64,000 nt of DNA. Source: Tetradesmus obliquus. Lineage: Eukaryota; Chlorophyta; Chlorophyceae; Sphaeropleales; Scenedesmaceae. Below the pieces are notes generated by a model, which saw nothing but the letters and a program-made list of their open reading frames with translations, was not told where the DNA came from and ran no database searches. Positions 44,601 through 57,285 of this stretch are shown here, one piece after another. The stretch lies in contig CP126191.1 in NCBI GenBank assembly GCA_030272155.1, positions 7,276,501 to 7,340,500 on the forward strand, read 5' to 3'. Every line of letters begins with the position of its first letter. Position 1 is the first letter of the stretch. A program made the position numbers and the translations under genes.

Positions 44601-46771
44601 ACTAATCCCACAGCCTGGCCTGCTGCTGATCCCACCCCCAGAGCCCCACCGACGGGCAGGCAGCTGCCCCGCCGCCCAACGCCCCCACTGAGCTGTCATA
44701 TAACATTATAACATATACCATCGCCGCACCTGTGTGAGGTCCAGCTTGTCCAGCAGGTAGGGCTTGATGCCGCGCTGGTCCTTGCCTGACAGCACCTCGT
44801 CCACGTTGCCGCGCACCGCCTTGGGGATGTGGTCCACGTACTGCGGCTTGATCACGGCCTTGATGTCGTCCTCCAGAACGCGCGTGAAGTAGTTCTGGTG
44901 TGGGAGGGCAGAAGTGCAAGAGGAGTGGAAGACGGTCAGTGGGTGTGCAGAAGGCGGGAGAAGGAGCCGCACAGCGGATAATGTCACTGCAGGGATGCGT
45001 GCTACCACGACACATGTGGCTCGCAGGCGCGTACGCATGCCAGACGTACGCATGCAGGCACAACTGAGTGCAGCAGCAAGCACCTGCTGGCGCTGCTTGT
45101 GCTGACGCTGCTGATGCCGCTGCTGCATCCCGCTGCTGCTGCGCCCGCTGCACCCCGCTGCAGCATCCCGCTGCTGGTAGTGCTGCTGCTGCACCCCACT
45201 GCTGCTGCTGCCGCCGCACCTGCAGCTCGCTGCCCCTGAAGTAGCCCAGGATCTCCTCCCAGTCTGGCGGGTTCTCAAAGCGGCCCAGGTTGGGCTTGAG
45301 CTTGCCCGCCAGGATCTTAAGCGCGGTGGACTTGCCGATGCCGTTCGTGCCCACCAGGCCCAGCACCTGCCCCGGCCGCGGCATGGGCATGCTGCGCGGC
45401 GCCAGCGTACAGCCAGCGTGCAGCACGTCAGAGAGCGTGTCAAGATGTAAAACGCCACTAGCATTGGTACAGGATATCACACGGACATTTATGGCAACAG
45501 CTGCCGCTAGCACGCAGCACAGCCGCGCATCCTTTCCTGCAGTTGCACCTGCAACCACAGTGCCTCGTTGCGGCTGCAGTAGCAGGAGTTGTGTGTACCA
45601 GCTGCTGTCAAAGTGCACGGCTTGCAAGCCAGGCTGTTGCTGCTACTGCTACTGCTACTGCTGCTGCTTGCCGTTGATGCTGCAGCTGCGACTGGACACA
45701 GCTTCCTGCTGCGGTTGCTGCACGCGAGTGACCATCAGAGCACTGTGCCTCCAGCTCCAGCATCCAGTTGCTGCTGCTGACGCTGCAGCTCTGCTGCTGC
45801 TGCTGCTGCTGTCCTGTGCTGCGCTGCTGCTGGCCAGCCAGGCGTGCTGCGCTGCTCACCGGTGCAGCTTGAAGCTATTGGGCCCGTATCTGTGTGTGGT
45901 GTGGCCCTCCAGGTTTTTGGGCAGGTTGATGATCATGATGGCCTCAAAGGGGCATTTCTGGCGGCACAAGCAGCAAGGGAAGCATGAGCATGATGCAACG
46001 AGGGCCCTGGGTGTTGCATGGCGTTACACATGGCATTGTACGCTAGCACACGTTGCGCCATGGGGGTCTGATTTATTACAGTACACAACACTGTAGTATG
46101 GGCACTCTTGTCCCTGTCACCCAACGAGCCTATGTAGCAGGATGCATCGGACACACTGCTTGTTTCATAATATGCGCAATATCGACAGTGTAAGCTGCTG
46201 CTTCTCGGCGCAGTATCAGGTGGATGTAACACATTGCAAACTGCACGATGCAGGCTGTCATCTACATGTGCTGTACTGCCTGCCTGCCTGCAGCCTGCAG
46301 CCTGCGGCCTCACCTTGACACAGATACCGCAACCAATGCAGAGCTCCTCTGAAATCCATGCCAGCTTGCTGCTGCTGGACACCTCAATGCACAGCTTTCC
46401 TGCAAGCCAACAAAATCAGTAGCAACACATGAGCAGCAAGCATGCACGCATGGGTCAGCAGCTGGTTGCTGAACCCGCCATAGCTCCAGGATGCTAGCTG
46501 ATACGCAGGAAAGCAGCTGTGTAGAAGCATTCGAACGTGTGCTAAGTCACTCACCAACTTTGACCACTGGGCAGCTCTTCTTGCATTCCTGCCTGCACTT
46601 CTTGGGCTTGCACCTGCAAGCACGGCCCACTGCTGTCACACGCCAATCCTGTGGGGCTGTCCGGCGTGATTGCTGCAAAAACTATGATCTTCAATACCTG
46701 TCTTCGTTTACGATAGCAATACGCGTCAGCGTCTCCTCCGGCTCCTGCTGCTTCTTGGGTTTGGGTGCCAT
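41636..46771 (-). CDS. ABCE1: ABCE1 / RLI1 ribosome-recycling ATPase
   Basis: Essential iron-sulfur ABC protein that splits ribosomal subunits after termination. Twelve exons: 46698-46771, 46555-46613, 46314-46399, 45860-45957, 45220-45391, 44730-44894, 44240-44386, 43730-43919, 43127-43386, 42715-42837, 42255-42440, 41636-41929, 617 residues, close to the usual ~600. The N-terminal cluster cysteines are present ([15 protein letters not shown] and [15 protein letters not shown]). Nucleotide-binding domain 1 has [34 protein letters not shown] and [11 protein letters not shown]; domain 2 has [35 protein letters not shown] and [13 protein letters not shown]. The start MAPKPKKQ is followed at once by the conserved RIAIVN segment. 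Exon ends that code the first VIRELL, second VIKRF and Q-loop regions are clean. A single-copy housekeeping gene with no oddities. Confidence 0.98.
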
Positions 46772-48428
46772 GATGGCGGCACGAGGGAAACGGCCAGTGC
46801 AGATGCACTCAGCCTGCTGGCGTTCAACTCCCTCAATCGAAAAAGAGGCCTCTGCGTTGACCAAGGGCAGCACTTGTACCTTGTCACATTGTCAGTTGCC
46901 CAGGGCAACAGACTGGGAGCCCATTGCAGTAGCATGTACGTCGTGGGTCCTGCATGCGTGGGTTGTCTTGAGCCTTGTGCATTTCCATGTTCTTGACAGC
47001 TGAACGGTCACAGGTGCATGCCTGTTTTTATGCCCTGCCGCACCAGCATGACGCCAGAGTCGCTTCAAGTCACGGATCTGCACTGCATGGTGTGGATTCC
47101 TGATGCATGCTACAGGATTACTACATGTCACAGTGAACATGTGAATCAAAAGGCTTGCTTTCAACAACCATGAATTGTTCGACAGCAACAAATTGGTATC
47201 AAGCTGTCACTACAAAATGCAATGCTGGCTGACAGACATGGCGCACTCAACATTTGAAACATGGCGAGACACCACCAACACGCGACTGATGGGTTCATGC
47301 TGCCACCCCTCTTGCCAGCTCTTAAATTAACAATTGAAACACTTACACAGTCGACCACGACATGTCGCCGTACGGCGTCATGTCCAGTGCTCACATCAAG
47401 CAGCCTGCACAACACCCCAACCATGCACCCCTTGCCACACAGGCATCTTCATGCATCCACGCAGGCGCCACCAACATGTCTTGGGTCGTGCAGCTGTTTA
47501 CGTGACTGTGCCAGTTGCAACGTGTGCTTCTGCGGCAAACAGAGCACAAGTTCAAACCCTGCATGCTCCCAAATGCAATGGTAAGAGCAGCCAGGGGAGC
47601 AAATGCCCCTGTTGTGGACGGCACAACATGACCCAGCACAACCAGCATCCGCCAGCCACCGGCCATAAATACAGCAGGGCCCGCTACCACACAGCTGGCC
47701 TGCTACACATCTGCACTGTGCACAGCAAAATGCGTGCGCAGCTGCTGCTAACGCACCTGATCAAAGACACACAAGCAGGCAGCTCCATGCCATGCACCCT
47801 GCGCAACGCCACCTCAGCCAAGTGAGGATGCAGCAAAGCCACAGCAAAGCTGGTTCTCACAGCCTGCAGACCATTACCACCACTCCTTCTGGTGCAGCTG
47901 TGCCACTGCTGCAGCAACACAAGCTGCAGCACAACCTTCACACCACGCTACTGACATGCATGCATCTACAACGCCTGTTATGTACACCACCTGGAATGCA
48001 GGTGGGCTCCAGGTCGCACCACGTCTGTAAGCTAAGCACACGCAACGGCTTGTCAGTCCAAAATACTTTGAACCCTGCCAGAATCACACTGCGGCGGGCA
48101 CCCACTGCACGTGTTTGAAGCACAACAAATCTGGCGCAACTGCAGTTGTCTGCTGCGGCAGGGCACACACATGCAAACGACGCAGCAGAACACACTAGGG
48201 CAGTGCTCAATGTTCAGCCCCCTGCAAGCCGCATGCAGCACACTCGCACTGATGGAAGAATAGCGCACACAGCCATGCTGTGCTTCAGCTGCTGCCAGGT
48301 TTCAGCAGCAGCCGCTGCTGCAGCCGCTGTCTCCTCGCAGCCACAGGCACGCCATACTGACTACTTGGTGGGCACTGCTGCCAAGCTTGAATACGCATGC
48401 GCTGCGTCTGCACAGGCTTTAACGCAAC
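46772..48428. other. ABCE1 promoter and PP2C 3' UTR
   Basis: About 1.65 kb between two minus-strand genes with no convincing open frame. TTACA at 47343-47347 is a candidate PP2C poly(A) signal. Both strands between 47260 and 48440 carry moderately long frames without recognisable motifs. Confidence 0.45.
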
Positions 48429-50819
48429 TCAGAACCTGAACTTGAGCACGACGCAGCTGATGTTGTCGTTGCTGCCGCGCTGGTAGGCCTCATCCACCAG
48501 CCTGCGCGCTGCCTTGTCAGCCTCGGCAATGTCCTTCACAATCGCCACAGCATCCTGGCGGCAGCAGCAGCAGCAGCAGGGATATGGCAGGACCATACAG
48601 AGTGTGTGTCAGCCGGGCTGATGACACTTGCTGAGCACTGAGCAAGGTCACTGGAAGCATCACACACATGCACAGACGTCCTACGCACTGCTCAGTCACA
48701 TGTGTTGATGTGACAGACCTGCACACAAAGCTGCTTCCAGAACAGGGACAACTTGCTCAGCAGGACAAATACTCAGCAGCACTGTCCCATACGCGGCTTG
48801 CTCCGGTTCTCACAGCTGCTGCTTTCCCCACTAGACTGCTGGCCAGACGCCGAACACGCACGCACCTGATTGCTGACCACGTCCCACAGGCCGTCACTGG
48901 CCAGGATGAGGCAGTCGTCCGCGCTGGTGAGCTGCTCATCCTTGATGTCAGGCGTGGGGATCACGTAGCGCTTGAGCGGCCGGTCGCCAAACGCGCGGGA
49001 CACAGCCAGCACGCCGCCCACACGCCACGTGCCCGCCCACACCACCACGCCGCCCGCGTCCTCAATGCGCGTGCGCTCCTCCCGCGAGTTGGGCTTGTGG
49101 TCTATGGACATAGGAACAGCTGCACACACACGTAACCGTAGCGGCAGCACAAGACACCGCAGGTGCAATCCATGAACGTCAGCAAGATGAATGGATGCAG
49201 CAGTCATGAAGTACACACATCACGGGGCTGCTTTACACGTGCTACAGCTGAAGTTCTGTGCTGCCGGCTAGCTGCAGCACTACTGTGCCGTACACACCTT
49301 TGCCGCCGCGCGACAGCACTGCTCTTGAGTCGCCCACGTTGGCCACCAGCAGCCGCTCACCCACCACCACTGCCGTCACAGCAGTGCACCTGGCAGGGCA
49401 TGCACCCAACACACAGCAGCCTTCGTCAGTCGCAGCTGCCGGCAACAGCATCGCCAAGCACAGAACCAACTGCGGATCATCAGCACATCAAGCGCGCCTG
49501 CAGCTGCCAAGCAGTTCGTCAGCTGCAGGCAAGCAATTGCTTGTACGCACGCTTTCCGCACATTCTTCATCAGGCATGCAAAAGGGTGCAGCACTGCGTG
49601 CATGCAAAGGAGGTGCCACCACCCATCGGACCCTGCACGCCGCTTATCATCACATGCAAGCGTGCTGCTTCGTGTGTGCACCGCCACCAGCCATCATGGC
49701 CAGGTCTGCAGCTGTGCAGCAGCTGCTGTCTAGCTTGCTGCTCACCCATCATCCCTCAAAGCGTTGTCGTTGTGCTCCAAGTACTGCTTGTCCGTGCCCT
49801 CAAACGACTCCACTGCGCACGCAGATCAGCCAGAAAGACAGCGGCAGGCGTGATACACACAACAGGTACACACAAACAGTATGCATGCAGCTGCCAGCTG
49901 CTGCATCTCGCCGGTCACATTGCAGTTCTGCACTACTGCGGCACATCGGACTCCAGTGTAACAATCCAGCAGCTGCTTCCGCAACCTTGTCCACAGCTGC
50001 TGCAGCCAGCATGCTGCCGGAACTCATTGTGCTGCCCCTGGCGCGCACCTAGCGCGCTGGTGATGTCTGTGTTGAACTTGGTGTGCTCCAGCAGGTTGAT
50101 GAACAGGTTGCTGCGCACATAGTCTGCTGCATTGGGGCCGCCGTGACCTGGTGTTGCAGATGTAGCGACACACAAGTAGCGTGATGTTGACAGAGTTTCC
50201 CGTTTGACATGATGTTGACAGTGACATGTTGTGAAAACCGCCTGGGGCAGCTACTGCAGGTCACAAGGTGCTGCAACAGCCAGTGCATGCTGATTGGTAG
50301 CTAAGGCAACCAATGGCAAACCTTCCCATATGCATGCAAGCAAACAGAGCAGGTGTGCTTCCTGTACGCTCATTGCTATGTGTCTGCAGGACAAAAGTTG
50401 TACTCATCCGCGCTCACCATCAAACACACCAAACAGCCCTACAGACTCCCCACTGACCGGCTCTGTTTTGAACTGCAGGCAAGCAGACACATCAGATAAC
50501 CAGTGAGCTTTTGTGCAGTATGACACCCCAAACAGCAGCAGCAGCAGTGCTGTTGCGCAGCAGACACGCACCTGAGCGTGGTGGAAGTCCTCCATGTTGG
50601 AGCGTTTACCCCGCATAAGGGAGTAGCCATATGATACCTTGCCATCAGGCCTGCAGAGCTCAGCAGTGCAGGCAGTGACTTGCTTGCCCGGAACTGCTGC
50701 GGGCCCAACTACAGCCCAAATGTGATACGGGTGCACCCGCACCTGGTCTCGCCTCCGCTTTCAGCTACATGCTGGTTACTGTGGGCTGCGTGGCCGTCCC
50801 TTGTAGCCGTGGCAAGCAT
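48429..50819 (-). CDS. PP2C-family protein serine/threonine phosphatase
   Basis: Metal-dependent phosphatase of the PPM/PP2C family. Eight exons: 50743-50819, 50572-50650, 50418-50472, 50049-50147, 49746-49812, 49298-49389, 48866-49119, 48429-48554, 282 residues; the protein is essentially only the catalytic domain. Motifs are [34 protein letters not shown] (metal-binding Asp), [78 protein letters not shown] (metal-binding Asp) and [13 protein letters not shown]. It resembles plant single-domain PP2Cs. I placed the start in the small exon at 50819 because the splice to exon 2 keeps frame; a longer unspliced frame from 50742 is the alternative. No transit peptide is evident. It is head-to-head with the V-ATPase c'' gene. 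Confidence 0.95.
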
Positions 50820-51324
50820 ATCGTTCCACTCTAGTGCTGCTGCTGACACACGGCTCACTCCAGCATGGCCGGACCGCCGGCCCAGAAGTGATCCCCCGCA
50901 CCACTAGACGCACGGTACCTGTTAGTGAGTGCGATAGGCCTGTGTTGTGCGGGGGCGTGTACTGTGGCCTCAACCGCTTTGTTGCTTCAGTGCGCTGTTG
51001 ATCGAGGCTGATTAAGAAACAAATGTGATATCAACAATAGTTTGAGCTGTCCCGTATACGTTAAGCTCGCTGAATTCGGCCAGGGTTGTGACTTAGCTGG
51101 CTTGTGACCTATGTACACGCCCTGCTTGTGCTTTCTTAACCAGTCACGAGAGCTTCAGCGTAGTGTTTAGACTGTGCTTGCTGGCCTGTCGAATGCTCAG
51201 CAGTCAACTCGCTGCAGATCACAACCAGAGCTCAGTCTGCCAGGGTTGTTTCGTGCATGCGCCAGGGCACGCGCCGTTAGGGCCTGTGGACACTCTACTA
51301 GTATATTGAAATTGCGTGGCAGCC
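50820..51324. promoter_or_regulatory. head-to-head promoter region, PP2C / V-ATPase c''
   Basis: About 505 bp between the start of the PP2C gene (-) and the start of the V-ATPase c'' gene (+). There is no conserved open frame. The middle part (51000-51080) is AT-richer. The arrangement suggests a bidirectional promoter; no specific element is claimed. Confidence 0.5.
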
Positions 51325-53103
51325 ATGGAAGGCACCCTGCTGCACCCTGGGTTCTTCCTGCTGGCGCCTCTAGCCATAGCCAGCTTCTGCTTCATGGTTG
51401 GCGTAGGCTCTTCAGATCGCTTCATCGACTGGCCCTACCTCTGGCTGCTGTTCAGAAACATCTCACCCTACTTCTGGGCGGTGATGGGAGTGGCGCTGTG
51501 CGTAGGCACATCCATTCTGGGCGCAGCATGGTGGGTGAAGGCGGGTACTGCACAGCAGGTGTACAGCAAGGCATCCGCAGCTGCAGGACGGTCTTTGACA
51601 TCACTGCTTTGCGCTGCAAACGGGTCTGGCTGATGCAGGGGTATTTTTGTCACTGGAAGCAGCTTGGTTGGTGCAGCCATCCGCGTGCCGCGCATCACAT
51701 CCAAGAACCTGATCAGGTGCGCAGCTACAGCAGCAGCACATGTGCATGGGGCTACTGTGCAGCAGCAGCACGTGCAATCAGCCGCATGTTCCTTGCGGAA
51801 CACAGCAGAGTTCAACTGGTTGAGGAAGCAAGCGCTGGTGTTTTTGCATTAAAGAGTATGGCCGCCTGCACAGCAGTTGTGCTGGGTGGGCACACGAAGC
51901 AGGTGCTGAACACAGCACAGCATGCTGGGTGCAGCAGCTGTGCTCAGCACTCCAGCTTACGTCATGCTAGACCTGGCAGCAGCTGCAACAGGTGCCAGCG
52001 TTTTGGCATAACCTTGGTGACAGGGCATGCTGTTGGAGACTTGGCAACTTGTGGTGCCCTCAGCCTGCTGTCCTGCAAGACAAGCATGCGTTGCCGTGAG
52101 CTCCTGCTGCCGCTGCGTGTGTCCTGCAGCATCATCTTCTGCGAGGCCGTGGCCATCTATGGTGTGATCGTGGCCATCATCCTGCAAACGAAGCTGGAGA
52201 ACATCACGCGCGAGCAGGGCCTGTTCACCAAGGGCAACATGGCCGCAGGCTACGCCATCTTTGGCGCCGGGCTCACGTGCGGCTTCAGCAACCTGGTCTG
52301 CGGGTGAGTCTCCTCGCACAATCAGCCGAAAGATGGTGGCGAACGGGTGTTTTCAGAAGCAGGAAGCCATGTTGGTCTGGTGTGGAACACATGCATGCTG
52401 GTTGCTGCTGATCAGCACTACTATATTGACGTGCAGTGTTGTGATTGCTGCGGGCACTTCGTGCAGTACCAGCAGTGCGTCAGCAGCAGGGAATGGGTTG
52501 AATAGCCAGAAATTCAGTGATGACAGGATTGCACCGCGCCGGGCAGCCCGCAAACGCTCATTGCCGAACCATCCCAGGATTCTGTTGTGGGGTGCGGTGC
52601 TGTTGGTGGTTCGCGGACGTTCAGCTGTTGGCAATGCTGCAGCAAGTTCAGTAGCTCAGTAGCTCGGTAGTAAAAATGGACATGTCATTATTCTAGCAGA
52701 TAGGTGTCTGAATATGTCGTTGAATAAACCCATTACCAGTCGAAGGAACAAAGCAGCAGTCAGGTTTGCTTGGCATGCCCAGCGCTGACCAGCAACGAGG
52801 ACTGCCAAGCGAGGTGGTGTTTGCATAATTGAGTCTGCCAGATCGCCTTGTTGCGAATGCTTGTATCTCATTTTTGATGATTGTATAATCTATCGCTGCT
52901 GCTGCTGCTGCTGCTGCTCTGCTGGGTGTTGCAGGATGTGCGTTGGCATCGTTGGCAGCAGCTGCGCCCTATCAGATGCCCAGAACTCCACGCTCTTCGT
53001 GAAGATTCTCGTGGTTGAGATTTTTGGCAGCGCTCTGGGTCTGTTTGGAGTGATCGTGGGCATCATCATGGCTGGCTCACAAGGCTTTGCACGTGTGGCA
53101 TGA
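51325..53103 (+). CDS. VMA16: V-type ATPase proteolipid subunit c'' (Vma16-type)
   Basis: Membrane-rotor subunit of the vacuolar proton pump. Four exons: 51325-51530, 51639-51716, 52130-52303, 52935-53103, 208 residues, the family's usual size. It begins with an extra hydrophobic segment typical of c'' ([17 protein letters not shown]), then [60 protein letters not shown] (buried carboxylate Glu), [20 protein letters not shown] and [20 protein letters not shown] (second Glu). Subunits c and c' lack the first segment, so c'' is the clear choice. ATG at 51325 is the first in frame. The last intron ends in a CTG-repeat tract before the acceptor at 52934. Confidence 0.97.
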
Positions 53104-53588
53104 TGCACTGGTCGCTCAGCACAGTTGGCCAGCTTTGCAATAGCCAGAGCGATAGCCAGAGCCAGATACCTGCCATAAGGCTCTCATTGTGCTGTTACAG
53201 CACAAGCGGAAATTCCATACAGCATTGTGTGCCTATGTTAATGATGTTTTGTTGGAAACGTTCACAAGCAGGTAGCAGTCACTTCAGCATCCTGCAGCGT
53301 TTCACCACAGTTAACTCTCAGTGTTACCGATCTATTCATTGAATTCAATGGTCAACGGCGGTTGCTGGAGTATGGACGGCGTTGGAACGTGGCCTCAGGT
53401 TTATGGTTTGCATGGACAACTGTCTTGCTGCGCTCTTCAAGTCTGCTCGCCAAGCAACATCCTGTTTATCGTGAGATTTAGTCGTTTCATTAGAACAAGT
53501 GCAAGTTTACTGCAAAGCGGACACCTCGAAAACATCACACATCAGCATCTTCGGAATCCTAGCTCCCAGCAGTAGCTGATCAAGCATC
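53104..53588. other. V-ATPase c'' 3' UTR and CDPK 5' region
   Basis: About 485 bp between two plus-strand genes in the same direction. I see no open frame of note and no TGTAA motif. It must contain the end of the first transcript and the promoter/leader of the second. Confidence 0.45.
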
Positions 53589-56500
53589 ATGCTGCCCCAC
53601 GACGTCTACAGCGCCGTGGGGTCATCAACTGGCAATGCTAGCCGGAGCCTTGCAGCGCCCAGAGCCTTCCACTTCTTGCAGCAGAGCTCGCATGCACGGA
53701 CTCCGCTGCGCCATGGACAGCTCTATGGTCAGCAGGCGGGTGCAGTAGCTGCCTCAAGCAGCGCGCCTAGGCCTATCCCTGCGCGCGGTGGACGCGTTGG
53801 AGCCACTGCCACGGTTGAGGCCCCCGCGAGTGCTCCCAGCACCTCTTCGCCCATCGTGGACTTTGGATATGATCGTGATATTGAGTCCAAGTATGAATGG
53901 GGCAGGCAGCTGGGCAAGGGCGGCAACGGCGTAGTGAGGGTGGTCGAGTGCAAGGACAGCGGGGAGCAGTATGCCTGCAAGGCTATCGGCAAGGTGCTGG
54001 AGGGCGACTACTCAGACAAGAAGAAAGCAGGTCACGTGGACAGCATCAGGCGTGAGGTGGAGGTGCTGCGGCGCCTGTCTGGCAGCCTGAACATCGTGAA
54101 GCTGGTGGATGTGTATGAGGATGAGCAGAACGTCTACGTGGTGCAGGAGCTGTGCAAGGGCGGCGAGCTCTGGCACAGGATTGGAGAGGCGCACTACAGC
54201 GAGCGCACGGTGAGCAACACAGCAGCAACGTGAAGCTGGATGCATGGTGTGACGGCCAGCAGAGGAAGTGCAGCTGCTGCAGCAGCATGGGGCTTGCATG
54301 CATGGCTGATTCAGGAACGTTTGCAATGCATGGTGGCTGTGTAGATGGTGTCAGACTGCTGCAGGCGGTGCTAGAATGCAGGAAGCAAACACGCACGCAG
54401 ATGTGCATTTTTAAGAGTGCTTTGTGCATTGCATGTGGTTTCGCAGCTGCACAGCACTGTCGCAGCAGCAGAGGCGGTAGTTGCAATAGCAGCAGCATAC
54501 AAAGCAGCATTGCTGTTCGAAAGGGTTGTCCACGGGGTGTCCACGTGTTGCAAGGGTTTTGTGTATACTATGTTCATGCACTCACCAGCTGCTGCGTGTA
54601 TGCTTGCAGGTGGCGTCCTTCATGCGCGCAGTGCTGCGCACCATCGCGCAGTGCCATTCGCACCACATCCTGCACCGCGACATCAAGCCCGGCAACTTCA
54701 TGCTGCTGGACCACAGCGACCGCTCCCCGCTCAAGGCCATCGACTTTGGCCTGGCGATGCCGTTTGACCCTGAGGACCTGCCGCGCAGGGACCTGGGCCT
54801 GGAGGGCACACCATGGTGCGCTGCACACTCGCACAGCTGTGTGGCAGCTGTCAGCAGCAGCAGGATTGGACAGCAGCAGAGTTCATGACCAGCTTCACTA
54901 GCAGCAGCAGCAGCGGTTGCGGCGTAGTGACAGCGTAGTTGCAGTGAAGGATCAATGCCAGTAGCAGCAGCGCCGCCTGTGGGTTGTTCTTTGTGGTCTC
55001 AGACAAGGTCTGGCCATAGCGCGCAGCTCACTGCTGCACTTTGGGTTCTGTGTCGCATGCACTCACTGCAATGCTGTGCGCTGCGCGTGTTGCTTCGGCT
55101 GCAGGTACATGGCGCCCGAGGTGCTGAGCTCGCAGGTGGTGCCGGCCAGTGACGTGTGGTCTGCCGGCGTGATGGCGCACCAGCTGCTCACCGGCAGGCT
55201 GCCCTTTGACGACCACCGCAACCCCTTTGCGCCCTCCATCAGCGCGGTGTGGCGCAGCGTGCTCACCGACAAGGTGGACTATAACATGCCCTGGTGGGAG
55301 GGGCTCAGCGACGAGGCCAAGGACTTTGTGCACACGCTGCTCGACAGGTGCGGCATCGCAGTTGGTTGTAGCAGCAACAGGGTCGGTTGGCTGCGAACAC
55401 TGCTGGTGGGGTGCCATGGCTGTTTAGCAGGGGTTGGGTTGTCCAGCAACGCACCCTTCCTTCAGGGTGGGGTCCTTGGGTGCTGCTTGGCGTCTGACCT
55501 GGTGCTTGCACCGGTACTTGCAGTGAATGTGCAAATTTTGTCTTCTGTGCTCTTGGTGTCTCGCTTTTTATCTGCTTCCGCACATGCTGATTGCTTTTAT
55601 TTACGTGTGTTGACTTGCCCTGGCCTGCCTGCCTGCCTGCCTGCTGCCTCCTCACAGGGACCCTGCCAAGCGCCCCAGCGCCAAGGAGGCGCTGAAGCAC
55701 CCCTGGCTGCAGGGCAACAGCAGCGAGCGCAGCGTGGGCAAGCAGATCGACGTGAGCGTGGTGGCGCGCATCCAGCGCTTCGCGCAGAACAACCGTTTCA
55801 AGCGCAGCGTGCTGCGCCTCATCGCCGAGGAGCTGCTGGCGCGGCCCGGTGCGCTGGCGGCTGAGTCAGCGCTGGCGGCCGAGGGCTCGCACCACGGCAG
55901 CAACGGCAGCTTGCACGGCCACAGCCGCATCGCAGCCTCGCCCACCACCGGCAACCCCATCATCCACGACCCCAACAGCGAGCACATGCAGGCCATCTAC
56001 CGCAGCATGCAGCTGAACAACAGCGACACGATTGACCGCGAGTCTGCTGCCGTGGCGCTGAGCCAGATGGGCTACAAGCTGGACCCCACCGAGGTGGGCC
56101 GCCTACTGGAGCAGGTGGACACCAGCAACAGCGGCAAGGTGCGCCGCGCCGCGCTGGCCGCCAGCCAGATCGACTGGCGCTACCTGCAGCAGAACCAGAT
56201 GAGCGACTGGCTGGACATCGCGCGGCGCGCGTTTGCCAGCCTGGACAAGAACGGCGACGGCTGCCTGTGCGTGGGCGAGATCATGGACAGCCTGCGCACC
56301 AAGCTGCCACCTGATGAGCTGCGGCTGACCGTGCAGCAGGCCATGGCGGAGGCGGGGCACGGCGGTGAGTGCCAGGTCTGGGGTTGTGTAGTGTGGTGCA
56401 GCTGCTTGCAATGCCATGTTACAGCACAGCAACAGGATTGTATGGACTCAGCACTGCTCGTAGCATCTGTTTCTTTGTAGCAGCGGTTGCACTGCATCTT

Positions 56501-57285
56501 GCTTCTGTGCGCACGCAAGTCAAATCGTGTTTTGTGTGTTGCCTTGTACTGCATCTCTCGCAAATACCTGCTCAGTGCTGCAGATAGCAACGGTGACTGA
56601 CGCGCTGTGTACCTGCTACTGCCTGCTGCTTTGGCCTGCAGAGGACGCGGAGCACATGGACTTTGAGGGCTTCCTGCGCATGCTCAAGGTGGGCAGCGTG
56701 GACAGCCTGGACCAGTACGACGCGCGCTGGGACAGGCCCCTGGCGGCCTCCTCAGTGGGCAGCATCGACCGCCTGCAGTTGCTGCTGGACGTCAGCAACC
56801 ACGGCAGCGACGGCGGCAGCACGCGTGGTCAGGGCCTTTACGCAGGCGTGTCCAACAACGTGCTGCCGGTGCCTGGCAGCGTGAAGCCGGTCAACGGCGA
56901 GGGTGAGTCCTACAAGGACAAGTCCTGGCACAAGCCCATGGTCAACTTCAAGTTTGACTTTGGCAATGAGTTCATCGGCCGCAAGATCAACAGCGGCAGC
57001 AGCACCTCGCCTGGGCAGGGGCCGCCTGAGACGCGCGGCGCTCCAGACGCTGCGCCTGTGCTGGCTGTGCCGGCCGCCAGTGCCAGCAACACGGCCGCAG
57101 CCGACTACTTCAACAGCAATAGGGAGGAAAGCGCTGTGCGCGGCGGCGGCCACTTTGACAAGCGCATGCATGGTGCTTCACTGTACCGCAACGCTGTCAT
57201 CAGCCCTGTCGCCCCGTCGCGCCCTGGCGCGCTGTACAACGCCGGGCGGCAGCACCCCGGCTCCCTGGCACCTGTGAAGGAGTGA
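53589..57285 (+). CDS. calcium-dependent protein kinase (CDPK-like)
   Basis: Five exons: 53589-54209, 54610-54815, 55105-55347, 55658-56364, 56642-57285, 806 residues. A Ser/Ala-rich N-terminal ~95 residues precede a kinase domain with LGKGGNGVVRVV (108-119), YACKAIGK (catalytic Lys), HRDIKPGNFML, IDFGLAMPF and GTPWYMAPEVL. A CDPK-like junction follows (NNRFKRSVLRLIAEELL), then a calmodulin-like region. Only one EF-hand loop is canonical (DKNGDGCLCVGE); an earlier one (DTSNSGKVRRAA) lacks the final acidic residue, and the others are weak. About 190 residues after the EF region have no recognised domain. Family members couple calcium to phosphorylation. The N terminus lacks the usual MGxxxS myristoylation signal and could be an organelle-targeting peptide; that is inference. 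Start is the first ATG in frame. Confidence 0.92.

Noticed and set aside
47551-47580. A tRNA B-box-like string (gttcaaaccctgc)
   Set aside because: No cloverleaf or A box could be formed around it.
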